From assembly GCF_013248905.1 (NCBI RefSeq), contig NZ_JABRVS010000001.1:3534001-3598000 (forward strand): a stretch of DNA of 64,000 nt, read 5' to 3'. Positions 37,795 to 47,051 of the stretch are shown here, one piece after another. Positions within the stretch are counted from its first letter, which is position 1. Every line of letters begins with the position of its first letter. The notes below the pieces were generated by a model that worked only from the letters and a program-made list of their open reading frames with translations, was not told the DNA's origin and did not search any database. The position numbers and the translations under genes were made by a program. This DNA comes from Shewanella sp. VB17. GTDB lineage: Bacteria; Pseudomonadota; Gammaproteobacteria; Enterobacterales; Shewanellaceae.

Positions 37795-38723
37795 TATTCA
37801 TGCCCTTGTAACAGCATCATCAATTGATTAACCACAGGATCATGCGTATTTAATAGTCCCAACGGTAAGCTACTTCCTGACATCGCCAGCGTCAATTGCT
37901 GTAATTTATCCTGATATAACGCATCGTATTTTTGCTGATTGTCATTATTGACTTGAATATTTATCTGCTCTTTTCCCTCAGAAATACTTAATCCATGTGC
38001 CAAAGACAGGTTTGCTTCTAATGGATCTTGCACTACAAATAATACAAAGTTTGATTTGTGCTGCAACATTTCCAGCTCACTAATGTCCGTTTCTCCTAAT
38101 CCCTCAATATCAGTAATAAGGATCACGACGCTTTGATTGGTCAAACTCGATAAAAAAGGCTTCACTTGAGCAAATAGCGATCCACTAGGCTCAGCATCTG
38201 TCACTAGGCTCAGTTGATTATTGGCTGAAATAATCGCCTCCAGCAAGGTGATCACATTATTCGCACTGCGCTGAGGAGAAATAGGTTGAATGCCATTAAC
38301 TCCAACCACAACCCCCCCAACTCTATCACCCGAGTCCAAAGCTACCCAAGCGAGTAAAGCCGCTAACTCTGCCGCAATGACAGATTTAGTTTTTTCAACG
38401 CTACCAAAGAACATGGGTAAGCGCTGGTCAATGACAAGGTGTACAGGTCTATCGGTTTCTTCTGAATAAACACGAACATAAGGTTTTTTAAGACGAGCAC
38501 TGGTTCGAGGATCTATCTGACGAATATTGTCGCCAAACTGATATTGTCTTAATTCCTCAAAATTGAGGCCACTGCCTCTTAACTTCGAAGCATGATTACC
38601 TGACAATATTCCCGCAGGACGATAACTTGGAGACCAATGGATATGGCGCCCTGATTCTCGCAGTTCAAGCAGCACTTCCAAACGGGTATAAATTCGTAAG
38701 TCTTGCACAGACAACTCCCACAC
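37794..38723 (-). CDS. DUF58 protein of MoxR operon
   Basis: 309 residues: KLRGSGLNFEELRQYQFGDNIRQIDPRTSARLKKPYVR contains the DUF58 hallmark (split here as LNFEELRQYQFGDNIRQID and RTSARLKKPYVR), then a VWA-like fold with HLVIDQRLPMFFGS and VVILITDIEG. DUF58 proteins work with MoxR ATPases, possibly in complex assembly. It appears to start with GTG, 14 bases after the moxR stop. Confidence 0.93.
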   Translation of the reverse strand: MWELSVQDLRIYTRLEVLLELRESGRHIHWSPSYRPAGILSGNHASKLRGSGLNFEELRQYQFGDNIRQIDPRTSARLKKPYVRVYSEETDRPVHLVIDQRLPMFFGSVEKTKSVIAAELAALLAWVALDSGDRVGGVVVGVNGIQPISPQRSANNVITLLEAIISANNQLSLVTDAEPSGSLFAQVKPFLSSLTNQSVVILITDIEGLGETDISELEMLQHKSNFVLFVVQDPLEANLSLAHGLSISEGKEQINIQVNNDNQQKYDALYQDKLQQLTLAMSGSSLPLGLLNTHDPVVNQLMMLLQGHE

Positions 38724-38737
38724 TAACCGTTACGCTA

Positions 38738-39715
38738 TCATACCGGGACAACTTTGACTAAATCAGCCACCAATTGCGATGCCGTTTTTCCTGCTGCGAT
38801 GGCACTATAACTCAGCATTAAACGGTGATTTAACACCGCCATTGCAACCGCCCTAACATCATCTGGATCGACATAATTCCGCCCCGCTAATACAGCATGA
38901 GCACGAGCAGCTTTATCTAACGCAATGGTCGCCCTAGGACTGGCACCCACTTTAATATATTTGGCTAAATCACTGTCTGGATAACGATCAGGGCAACGTG
39001 TAGCCATCACTAAAGCAACCATATATTTTTCTATGTCTTCAGAGAGGTACACTTGGTGAACCAGTTTTCTAGCCGCTAAAATTAACGCTTCGGCGTTATC
39101 TATGGATGTCAATGATAATGCTTTATTTTCTTCTTGCTTACGTACTAAACGGATAATTTCAAGCTCGGTGTCGTCATCTGGGTAATCCAGCGTCAGCTTA
39201 AACATAAAACGGTCCATTTGTGCTTCTGGTAGAGGATAAGTCCCTTCTTGTTCAACAGGGTTTTGTGTTGCCATGACCAAAAAGATATTTTCCATTGGAT
39301 AACTGGTATTACCTACCGTGACTTGCCGTTCTTCCATAGACTCCAATAAAGCAGATTGCACTTTAGGAGGCGCTCGATTGATTTCATCCGCTAATAAAAT
39401 ATGGTTAAACACAGGTCCTGGATGAAAATCGATTTGTTGACTGTGATCTGTATTTGATAAAGCCTCATAACCGATCACATCTGAGGGTAAAAGGTCTGGC
39501 GTAAACTGTACACGTCCTTTAGATAACGACAGTAAATCCGCTAAGGCTTTCACCGAGCGAGTTTTAGCCGTGCCCGGTAACCCCTCAAGTAATACGTGGC
39601 CATCAGCAAGCAAGGCCAAAATCAATCCATCCATAATATGAGATTGACCTAATACCTGAGTACTGAGGGCTTGATTAAGGAGTGTTAATTGCTGATAAAT
39701 ATATTCATTTTCCAT
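38738..39715 (-). CDS. MoxR-family AAA+ ATPase
   Basis: 325 residues: Walker A GLPGTAKTRSVKALA, Walker B ILLADEINRAPPKVQSALLE, sensor VMATQNPVEQEGTYPLPEAQ and arginine-finger region MDRFMFKL, all canonical for MoxR (AAA_3). MoxR ATPases act as chaperones for cofactor insertion or assembly of protein complexes. First gene of an eight-gene operon; SD AAGGT before the ATG. A terminator separates it from the sulfatase upstream, so the operon has its own promoter within 39716-39790. Confidence 0.95.
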   Translation of the reverse strand: MENEYIYQQLTLLNQALSTQVLGQSHIMDGLILALLADGHVLLEGLPGTAKTRSVKALADLLSLSKGRVQFTPDLLPSDVIGYEALSNTDHSQQIDFHPGPVFNHILLADEINRAPPKVQSALLESMEERQVTVGNTSYPMENIFLVMATQNPVEQEGTYPLPEAQMDRFMFKLTLDYPDDDTELEIIRLVRKQEENKALSLTSIDNAEALILAARKLVHQVYLSEDIEKYMVALVMATRCPDRYPDSDLAKYIKVGASPRATIALDKAARAHAVLAGRNYVDPDDVRAVAMAVLNHRLMLSYSAIAAGKTASQLVADLVKVVPV

Positions 39716-39790
39716 TGTAGACCTTAAATTTAACTGTTTGAGCCATGCTGTGGGAGGCCGTTATCCCTATCAAAACTAACACGCTTAAAA

Positions 39791-39809
39791 AAGGGCGCTG
39801 TGCGCCCTT
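39791..39809 (-). terminator. Rho-independent terminator of the sulfatase gene
   Basis: On the minus strand AAGGGCGC - ACA - GCGCCCTT followed by TTTT: an eight-bp perfect stem and U run about 10 bases after the sulfatase stop codon. The sulfatase is therefore a separate transcript from the moxR operon. Confidence 0.85.
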
Positions 39810-39817
39810 AATCCAGT

Positions 39818-41362
39818 TTATTTACTTTGCGGAGTTTTTAGCTTTTCCATCACTTGATCTAAGCTAAAGCTGGCCGCTTTTTGACTAGGCGGATATTCTT
39901 TAAAGGTCTCTAAAAATGTCCCTACATAAACCTGTGCTGGCACCAGCATATAGGCATGGTCGATCATCCAATCCCAATAGGTATTAGAGGTGATATCTGC
40001 ATTTTCATAAGGATCCATGCGTAAGTTATAGATTTTTGGCAAACGCAATGTGGTAAAAGGCTCAGCCCAAAGTTGCAAAGTTCCTGCCACTCTTTGCTCC
40101 ATAAATACCAGCTTCCAGTTATTAAAGCGCAATGCAGCAAGATCGCCATCGTCCGTAAAGTAGAAAATCTCTTCACGACGGCCTTTCTTTTCTTTACCCG
40201 TTAAATAAGGCAGGAAGTTATAACCGTCAAGATGGTTTTTAAAACTTTTATCACCTGCTTTCATGCCTTTAAGCAGTTTGCTTTTAACTTCGCTATCCCC
40301 TGCAGCTGCGGCAAACGTTGGTAACCAATCCATGTGGTGCATGATCTCATTAGAAATCTCACCGGCTTTGATATGACTCGGCCACCTGACCATCGCAGGC
40401 ACTCTGTACGCCCCTTCCCAGTTAGTATTTTTTTCTCCGCGAAATGGGGTTGTTCCCGCATCAGGCCAAGTATTCATATGTGGGCCATTATCGGTAGAAT
40501 AGAAAACAATGGTATTGTCCTTAATACCCAGATCGTCGACTTTTTTCAGCAATTTACCTACATGATTATCATGTTCAATCATACCATCGGAATATTCACT
40601 GATCCCTGTTGTCCCTTGCAGCTCAGGTTTTACGTGAGTGCGAAAATGCATTCGAGTACCACTCCACCACACAAAAAAGGGTTTTTCGGCTTTAACACTG
40701 CGTTCCATAAAATCCATCGCAGCATCAGAGGTTTCATCGTCCACGGTTTCCATACGTTTTTTCGTTAATGGTCCAGTGTCTTCGATTTTTCCATCAGCAT
40801 AAGAACGTATTACACCCCGAGGCCCAAATTTTTTGCGAAATTCTGGATCTTTAGGGTAATCAATATTTTCAGGTTCTTCTTCTGCGTTAAGGTGATACAA
40901 GTTACCAAAAAACTCATCGAAACCATGAGCCGTAGGTAAGAATTCATCCTTATCACCTAGGTGATTTTTACCAAACTGACCCGTCGCATAGCCCATCGGT
41001 TTTAACACTTCGGCGATAGTGATATCCGATGCCTGTAACCCCACATCGGCCCCCGGCATACCCACTTTACTCAAGCCAGTACGAAATACACTCTGGCCGG
41101 TGATAAAGGTTGAACGACCTGCTGTACAGGATTGTTCGCCGTAGTAATCAGTAAACATCATGCCTTCTTTGGCAATACTATCAATACTTGGCGTTTGGTA
41201 CCCCATCAAGCCATGTGTGTAAGCACTAATGTTAGATTGACCTATATCATCGCCCCAAATCACCAGAATATTGGGTTTTTCTGCTGCATATAAGCTGGCT
41301 GACACCAAGCTGACTGCAATAGCAGAGAGAGGGATTAGTATTTTTTTTACTTGATATTTCAT
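39818..41362 (-). CDS. Sulfatase (arylsulfatase-type, formylglycine-dependent)
   Basis: 514 residues with signal peptide (IPLSAIAVSLVSASLYA). Metal site NILVIWGDDIG, the modification motif SCTAGRSTFITGQ with Cys79 and Arg83 (CxAxR, where Cys becomes formylglycine), KNHLGD and STDNGPHMNTWPDAG near 290-305 are all visible. Secreted to the periplasm; hydrolyses sulfate esters. No formylglycine-generating enzyme or anaerobic maturase is in the window. Own terminator follows; the moxR/Bat/octahaem operon lies immediately downstream on the same strand. Confidence 0.93.
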   Translation of the reverse strand: MKYQVKKILIPLSAIAVSLVSASLYAAEKPNILVIWGDDIGQSNISAYTHGLMGYQTPSIDSIAKEGMMFTDYYGEQSCTAGRSTFITGQSVFRTGLSKVGMPGADVGLQASDITIAEVLKPMGYATGQFGKNHLGDKDEFLPTAHGFDEFFGNLYHLNAEEEPENIDYPKDPEFRKKFGPRGVIRSYADGKIEDTGPLTKKRMETVDDETSDAAMDFMERSVKAEKPFFVWWSGTRMHFRTHVKPELQGTTGISEYSDGMIEHDNHVGKLLKKVDDLGIKDNTIVFYSTDNGPHMNTWPDAGTTPFRGEKNTNWEGAYRVPAMVRWPSHIKAGEISNEIMHHMDWLPTFAAAAGDSEVKSKLLKGMKAGDKSFKNHLDGYNFLPYLTGKEKKGRREEIFYFTDDGDLAALRFNNWKLVFMEQRVAGTLQLWAEPFTTLRLPKIYNLRMDPYENADITSNTYWDWMIDHAYMLVPAQVYVGTFLETFKEYPPSQKAASFSLDQVMEKLKTPQSK

Positions 41363-41860
41363 TTTGTTTTTGTCTCCATAACCACTTTAAAATAAGTCCT
41401 TCGCACCTGTAAATCTAGACTACTTATTTATACTCTGAGACTACAATCATAAAAAAATCCATTTTGTATTTAGGTCCCCTCAGTAAGCAGGCTTAACTAA
41501 TGACAAAGAAAATGTATCGCCACATACATGACTTATTTATATTGATCATTAAGATCGCTCTATTCATCACCGAAAGGAATGATTTTTAACACACTACCAA
41601 TACTTTTAAATACAAAAAGATGCAGCAGTATTAAATCTATACACCAAGGAGAAAGCAGTCACTGTCCCGCATTCGAGTGACTGACGTGAATTAACACATT
41701 CGTTAAGCTGCATATATAAGGTAGTTTGGGTTATATAACCATTTAGTGAGCTAACAAGAAAGGTATAGCGGATATACCAAATATGAACAGTCTCTATCAG
41801 AATGAGAGCTGATGGCATTTACCTGTAACGCTTTGATTGAAATATAGCTAAATTTCGATG
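41363..41860. other. Intergenic stretch, sulfatase promoter side
   Basis: About 500 bases without a convincing gene. It holds small hairpins: CAGTCACT (41656-41663) with AGTGACTG (41676-41683), and GGTATA (41762-41767) with TATACC (41773-41778). No clear sigma-70 pair was recognised. Confidence 0.4.
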
Positions 41861-42796
41861 CTATGACGGGAACTCGGTGTCACTTTGTGTTTCGATATAC
41901 TGAATTGACTCTTTTATTACATCGGTTAGCCATATTAACAAAGGATCTCCCCTCCATTTATACCCCCACACCAAGCCTATTTTTTGGTCAAAAAAACCTA
42001 AGCTATTATCTATCTCAACATACTTAAATTGTTCGCCTAGTGTCGCGGCCAAATATTTTGAAGATGGCAAAAACATATCTGTTTTCATCAAGGCTTTAAG
42101 GATAATGTTTAAATGTGACGTCTTTAGCTGAATATTGGGTTCAATATTGTATTTTTTATATGCATCGGAAATAATGTACGATTTATCATTGAAACCAATA
42201 ATTCGCAACAATGCCATTGAATAACGTGCTAAATCTTCTTTTGTAAAAGAACGATTATCACGAGGATGATCTTTTCGACAAATAAACACAAATGATTCAG
42301 TACCACACACGTGTTGAAGTAAATGTTTCGGTAACGCAAGTGGAAAATAGCTCAAGCCACATTGAATACTGCCATTTTCAATCTCTGCAGGAGTATTATC
42401 ATGCCAGTCAACAAGCGTCACTGAAATATTAGGCGCTAATTCACCTAACCTTTCAAGTAGCGTCGGCGCTAGCCAGTTAACAATCGGTGAATTAATAGCA
42501 ATAGTAATATCTGCATCACTTTTCTTAGGATTAAAAGCTTCACCTTCACTGACAACTTGCATTAATTCAAGTAATAGAGGCGCTATTTTTTGATTAAGAT
42601 TAACCGCTTTTGGCGTTAGCTCTAAACTGCCTTTCTCTCTAATGAGCAATTGATCATCAAACAACTCGCGTAACTTGGCCAGCGAACGACTGACCGCTGG
42701 TTGACTGGTATGTAAATTCTGTGCTGCTAAACTAACACTTTTCAGTTCTAATAAAACGGACAGAGTATATAACAAGTTTAAATCAATTTTTTTCAT
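41861..42796 (-). CDS. LysR-family transcriptional regulator
   Basis: 311 residues. N-terminal winged HTH: DLNLLYTLSVLLELKSVSLAAQNLHTSQPAVSRSLAKLRELFDDQLLIR read in parts: SVSLAAQNLHTSQPAVSRSL and LRELFDDQLLIREKG. The rest is a periplasmic-binding-like effector domain. It precedes the sulfatase in the same direction and follows the betaine-type binding protein gene; either could be the target. Effector unknown. Confidence 0.93.
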   Translation of the reverse strand: MKKIDLNLLYTLSVLLELKSVSLAAQNLHTSQPAVSRSLAKLRELFDDQLLIREKGSLELTPKAVNLNQKIAPLLLELMQVVSEGEAFNPKKSDADITIAINSPIVNWLAPTLLERLGELAPNISVTLVDWHDNTPAEIENGSIQCGLSYFPLALPKHLLQHVCGTESFVFICRKDHPRDNRSFTKEDLARYSMALLRIIGFNDKSYIISDAYKKYNIEPNIQLKTSHLNIILKALMKTDMFLPSSKYLAATLGEQFKYVEIDNSLGFFDQKIGLVWGYKWRGDPLLIWLTDVIKESIQYIETQSDTEFPS

Positions 42797-42906
42797 AACA
42801 ATCCACGTTAAATACCAAGAATCAGCAGAGCACTACGCTTTTTCAACTAAGGCGATACGCCTAAAGCACCTCAATGGCATTTTAAAGGCAGTTGCGTATC
42901 CACTCA

Positions 42907-43872
42907 TTATCCCCCACATTCTTTTTGTATCCAAGACTGCCATATTTTAGTGTGTTTTTTTAACCAATAATCAGCAGCATGCTCTACAGTCATTTTATCT
43001 TTATCAACAAGGGCTGCAATACTTTCCATTTCAGCATTGTTAAAATCCATATTGCTTAACATTTCAAATGGGCACGGCCATACTTTAGGAAAACCAGCAG
43101 AAACAACTTTTTTTAACCAACCAGATTTAGGGTTACCACAATCAAATAAATACTTACTGTTCACGCCCCATTCAGGTTGGGTTTCACAATCTGAATGGTA
43201 CTCAGGAAAATCAACAAAGCTACCTTCATAAACAGCACCGACCCAATTGGGAGTCCAGTTAAATAATAATATCGCTTGCTTTTTCTCGTAGGCTTCTTTT
43301 AATAAAACCCAAAGTTCATCACCAGAGCCTACATTAAGTATGGTAAATTGCAGATCCAGTGCACGCACTCTGGCCTTATCGGGTTTTTCCCAGGGGCCAC
43401 CATAATAAATGCCACGTGAATTATCCCCCTTATCGGAAAAAATTCCATAGCATTTTTTTAATGCATGCCAATCGGGTAAACCGGGACATAATTTTTCAAC
43501 ATACTTTGGGTACCACCATTCTTCACGAGTGCTTATGTTATACGTCCCCGCGTCGACCAACCAACCATTTTCTTTTGTCTGCAGATATTTATCATTCATT
43601 GTACCTTGCCAAACTTCGACTTGCACATGACCTTTCTGTGATTTTAACATGAACCACTGACCATCTGTAGGCACGGTGATGTATTCAATCTGATAACCTT
43701 GGAAACGGAACAAGTTACCTATAATATGCGAGATAACAAGCTGACTGGTCCAATTATTAAGCATTATTTTAATGGGATCATTGACTGTGGGAAGTGTACG
43801 ACTAAATGCACAAAAGTGTATTAACAACAAAATGACTACGGCAATCTTCTTCACTTTCTTCACTTTCTTCAC
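42907..43872 (-). CDS. Betaine/choline-type ABC transporter substrate-binding protein (orphan)
   Basis: 321 residues with a signal peptide (IAVVILLLIHFCAFS) and an OpuAC-type fold (PF04069): NDPIKIMLNNWTSQLVISH at the N-terminus, VEVWQGTMNDKY, LFNWTPNWVGAVYEG and the ending VEHAADYWLKKHTKIW. Trp-rich ligand pockets are typical of glycine betaine/choline binders. No ATPase or permease gene is adjacent. The start is ambiguous: nine-base repeats give three successive GTG candidates at 43872, 43863 and 43854. Confidence 0.87.
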   Translation of the reverse strand: MKKVKKVKKIAVVILLLIHFCAFSRTLPTVNDPIKIMLNNWTSQLVISHIIGNLFRFQGYQIEYITVPTDGQWFMLKSQKGHVQVEVWQGTMNDKYLQTKENGWLVDAGTYNISTREEWWYPKYVEKLCPGLPDWHALKKCYGIFSDKGDNSRGIYYGGPWEKPDKARVRALDLQFTILNVGSGDELWVLLKEAYEKKQAILLFNWTPNWVGAVYEGSFVDFPEYHSDCETQPEWGVNSKYLFDCGNPKSGWLKKVVSAGFPKVWPCPFEMLSNMDFNNAEMESIAALVDKDKMTVEHAADYWLKKHTKIWQSWIQKECGG

Positions 43873-44335
43873 TGCAAATAATAAAACAACTATAGTCGAT
43901 TTTTACATTACCAGTAATACATTAAGGTGACCAAAAATAATTATATTATTTATTATCAATAGATTAACCTTGAATTATTTTGATGTAATGGTACATTAAA
44001 AAAATCGATGCCTTACCCTTAAATCAAACAGTTACCTTCCTGACGTAGATTAGGGCAAGTGATCGCTGAAATACGGTACCAAAAGCCATGTTTAATATTA
44101 AATAAATACCTTAATGGATCTCCAACTGCCTTTCTCCCATTAAATTATTACATTGATTTGGATTAATACGACTAATACCATTGCTCACATTCACTCTTTC
44201 GATGGCCTGCTAGCCAGCTATTTGGGTGTGTTACTCAATAAAAGTCATAAAAAAAGTCAAAAAAAGGTGCGTTTTTCGCTAAATATTGATATTAAAGGCA
44301 TCCTAAGTAATTATGGCTTTCAGGTATTGGGTGTT
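43873..44335. other. AT-rich divergent intergenic region
   Basis: About 460 bases between the orphan binding protein gene and avtA. An open frame reading into avtA from 44153 is not part of the conserved protein. No promoter or operator could be assigned with confidence. Confidence 0.4.
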
Positions 44336-45595
44336 ATGCAATTTTCAAAGTTTGGTGAAAAATTTAATCGTTACTCTGGTATTACCCGTTTAATGGATGA
44401 TCTCAATGAGGGCCTGCGTACTCCGGGTGCTATTATGTTAGGAGGGGGGAACCCAGCGGCTATTCCAGAAATGTTGAATTATTTTCACCAAGCGACAACG
44501 GAGATGCTCAACAATGGTGAATTAGTATCCGCCTTGGGTAACTATGACGGCCCACAAGGCAAAGATACATTTCTAACAGCCTTAGCTACCTTACTGCGGG
44601 AAACCTATGGTTGGGATATTAGCGAGAAAAACATCAGTCTAACCAATGGTAGCCAAAGTGCTTTTTTCTACCTGTTTAACTTACTGGCAGGCCAACAAAG
44701 TGATGGTAGCCACAAAAAAATATTACTGCCTCTCGCACCTGAATACATCGGCTACAGTGACGCAGGAATTGATGACGATATTTTTGTATCCTATCGGCCT
44801 GATATCGAGCTATTGGATAATCGCATGTTTAAATATCATGTGGATTTTGAACAATTACAAGTCGATGATGCCATCGCAGCCATTTGTGTTTCTCGGCCAA
44901 CCAATCCCACTGGCAATGTGTTAACCGACACCGAAATCGTTAAACTGGATCAATTAGCACAAGATAAGGGGATCCCACTTATCATCGATAATGCTTATGG
45001 GACCCCCTTCCCTAATATCATTTTTGAAGAAGTGACTCCATTTTGGAACTCTAACACCATATTATGTATGAGTTTATCTAAATTAGGCCTGCCAGGTATA
45101 CGCTGCGGTATCGTCATTGCCAATGAAGAAATAACTCAGGCACTGACCAACATTAATGGCATTATTAGTCTGGCTCCCGGAGGATTCGGCCCCGCGATTG
45201 CTAAGCATATGATTGACTCTGGCGATTTACTGCGTTTAAGCACCACGGTTATCAAACCCTTCTACCAAGAAAGAGCCGAGTTTGCAGTGGCCTTATTGCA
45301 AAGTGCTATCCATGATCCCAGATTTAAAATTCATAAACCTGAAGGCGCGATATTTCTCTGGCTATGGTTTGATCAATTACCTATATCCACCATGGAATTG
45401 TATAAGAGATTAAAAGCACGGGGTGTATTGATCGTACCTGGAGATCATTTCTTCTTTGGACAAAAAGAAGATTGGCAACATGCACACCAATGTCTACGCA
45501 TGAACTATGTTCAAGATCAAACTCAAATGCGAGCCGGTATTGCCATTATTGCCGAAGAGGTCAACAAGGCTTATACACACGAGCTAACTAAATAA
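44336..45595 (+). CDS. avtA: Valine-pyruvate aminotransferase
   Basis: About 419 residues beginning MQFSKFGEKFNRYSGITRLM, co-linear with E. coli AvtA. It is a PLP fold-type I transaminase that interconverts valine and pyruvate with alanine and 2-oxoisovalerate. Markers: LGGGNPAAIPEMLNYF, NYDGPQGKDTFL, ALTNGSQSAFFYLFNLLAGQ (AvtA form SLTNGSQSAFFYLF), CVSRPTNPTGNV, IDNAYGTPFPNI, and the PLP Lys in MSLSKLGLPGIRCG. ATG at 44336 chosen from the conserved N-terminus; the reading frame stays open 183 bases further upstream but without similarity. Confidence 0.96.
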   Translation: MQFSKFGEKFNRYSGITRLMDDLNEGLRTPGAIMLGGGNPAAIPEMLNYFHQATTEMLNNGELVSALGNYDGPQGKDTFLTALATLLRETYGWDISEKNISLTNGSQSAFFYLFNLLAGQQSDGSHKKILLPLAPEYIGYSDAGIDDDIFVSYRPDIELLDNRMFKYHVDFEQLQVDDAIAAICVSRPTNPTGNVLTDTEIVKLDQLAQDKGIPLIIDNAYGTPFPNIIFEEVTPFWNSNTILCMSLSKLGLPGIRCGIVIANEEITQALTNINGIISLAPGGFGPAIAKHMIDSGDLLRLSTTVIKPFYQERAEFAVALLQSAIHDPRFKIHKPEGAIFLWLWFDQLPISTMELYKRLKARGVLIVPGDHFFFGQKEDWQHAHQCLRMNYVQDQTQMRAGIAIIAEEVNKAYTHELTK

Positions 45596-45621
45596 CCAAT
45601 TTCAAATCACGTTCGCTCATT

Positions 45622-45646
45622 GGGCTAACTTTTTGTTTGTTAGCTC
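45622..45646. terminator. Hairpin downstream of avtA
   Basis: GGGCTAAC and GTTAGCTC form an eight-bp stem with one G-T pair and a T-rich nine-base loop, 26 bases after the avtA stop. No U run follows, so it is a weak terminator candidate. Confidence 0.35.
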
Positions 45647-45782
45647 GATGACAACCATAACATCAGTGCTGTTTAGTGCTGAGATCTAGCTTCTTTCAGC
45701 ACGTTGTGAATATATTCCTCAACACACTACGGTTTATCCCTTGAAATTCAAGCCATCGATCTCACTGGCCCTTATTATAGGC

Positions 45783-46286
45783 TCAGACTACCCCTCGGTT
45801 TATAGCGACAATGTTTTTGTCGCATTGGATCTGTTTTAATATTAACAACTCATCGTAGACTTTACGGTCGATGAAATCAGAAGTAAAAAAATGACCATCG
45901 CTTCCTGTTAATTGATGTTTTTTAATATATTTATTGACCACTTGGTTCATCTCATTCGTTAACGTGTCCAGTAACTTAAGGGTTAACTTTTCACGTATCA
46001 CTTTTTTTAACTTAGGTGAATCATTCTCCACCCTATCAAGCTGTCCTTTATCTGCAATAACTCTAGCGGCACTTTCTAAGGCACTCTTACCCGCACTTGA
46101 TTTATTCATATCTAGCGCAGTAGCTATATTTAACAACACCAATTTATGATTTTTAGGCTCAGCTAGGTGACTACCATTAGCCACTAACCTATCAAGTTTA
46201 AGTGCGGCATAGCTAAGGATATGCTCGCTCCTGTATCCAAAAGTAGTTTGGGGATATACCGTATAGTCTTGTAAGAGATCTCCCAA
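45783..46286 (-). CDS. Unrecognised hydrophilic protein
   Basis: 167 residues as called from a TTG, charged and mostly helical; contains ILSYAALKLDRLVANGSHL and KLKKVIREKLTLKLLDTLTN. No signal peptide, TM helix or known motif. The frame stays open upstream with a tryptophan-rich protein-like segment (YFKFFWWCLSDAILGDLL) but no ATG/GTG before a stop, so the true N-terminus is unclear and the 5' end may be damaged or start at a rare codon. Divergent from the 83-residue gene at 46382. Confidence 0.5.
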   Translation of the reverse strand: MGDLLQDYTVYPQTTFGYRSEHILSYAALKLDRLVANGSHLAEPKNHKLVLLNIATALDMNKSSAGKSALESAARVIADKGQLDRVENDSPKLKKVIREKLTLKLLDTLTNEMNQVVNKYIKKHQLTGSDGHFFTSDFIDRKVYDELLILKQIQCDKNIVAINRGVV

Positions 46287-46381
46287 TATCGCATCAGATA
46301 AACACCACCAAAAAAACTTAAAGTACTGTTTATAATGAATAATGTTTAATTGTTAGTATAAACTAATAAAAAATAATTATT

Positions 46382-46633
46382 ATGAGCATTATCAATATGA
46401 CTAATGATGACTATAATGGGTTCAGATATCGAACCAATGATGATAAAAGGAAACTTGCAATGATCATGGATGAGCTATTAAATAACCTAGGGGCGCCTGA
46501 AGATAAAATAAAACGATATCAGGCATGTGTTAATGAGTTTGACCAACTCAATTTTGATGACGTATATATCAGAAAGATACGTAATGAGTTAATCTCACTA
46601 GAAAAAAATATGAAACGTACTGATACACGCTAG
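46382..46633 (+). CDS. Small unrecognised protein
   Basis: 83 residues, charged, MSIINMTNDDYNGFRYR..., helical; no motif, signal or membrane segment recognised. No Shine-Dalgarno is visible before the ATG. A TTAGT/ACTAA inverted repeat (46353-46366) lies just upstream and TATAAT at 46331-46336. A hairpin (46646-46692) follows. Divergent from the 45.8 kb gene; similarity to known small proteins was not seen. Confidence 0.5.
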   Translation: MSIINMTNDDYNGFRYRTNDDKRKLAMIMDELLNNLGAPEDKIKRYQACVNEFDQLNFDDVYIRKIRNELISLEKNMKRTDTR

Positions 46634-46645
46634 CGCAAAAAATAG

Positions 46646-46692
46646 AATATCTAGGGTTAACAGCATATGTTTTGTTGTAAGCCCTAGATATT
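46646..46692 (+). terminator. Long inverted repeat after the 83-residue gene
   Basis: AATATCTAGGG and CCCTAGATATT are exact reverse complements with about 25 bases between, then TTCATTTTA. It begins 13 bases after the stop codon, so termination is plausible, though the loop is long. The following 359 bases (46693-47051) hold no gene I can support. Confidence 0.45.
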
Positions 46693-47051
46693 TCATTTTA
46701 CCAATACCCTATATGGATTTAAATATATCATCATTATCCCACCCCTATTCTTATGAGTAATAATCAGCATAATCTTCATACAGACCATTTCCTATTAAAA
46801 GTATCTAGCACATTAGCACCTAACGTTTGACTATCTAAATTACATCATTGGCTCTATATGATAGTTTTTTTTACACAGAAGCTGCCCAACCTATTAATAT
46901 TTAGCGATGTGAACTCAGACAACAGTGACTTGGCTAACCATTAATGTAAGTTTACATCACCTTTCATATACTTTATGTGAATAAAAATTTGCATTTCCCA
47001 AAGTTATACCTACCCTTAAATTGATTTAAATAAGCTACCTAAGGATAAAAC

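Noticed and set aside
41606..41818. 70-residue open frame on the minus strand in the sulfatase-LysR gap
   Set aside because: No ribosome-binding site, no coherent composition or motif, and it overlaps hairpins; likely chance.
44153..44335. In-frame 61-codon extension upstream of avtA
   Set aside because: The conserved AvtA N-terminus begins at the ATG at 44336; the extension resembles no protein.
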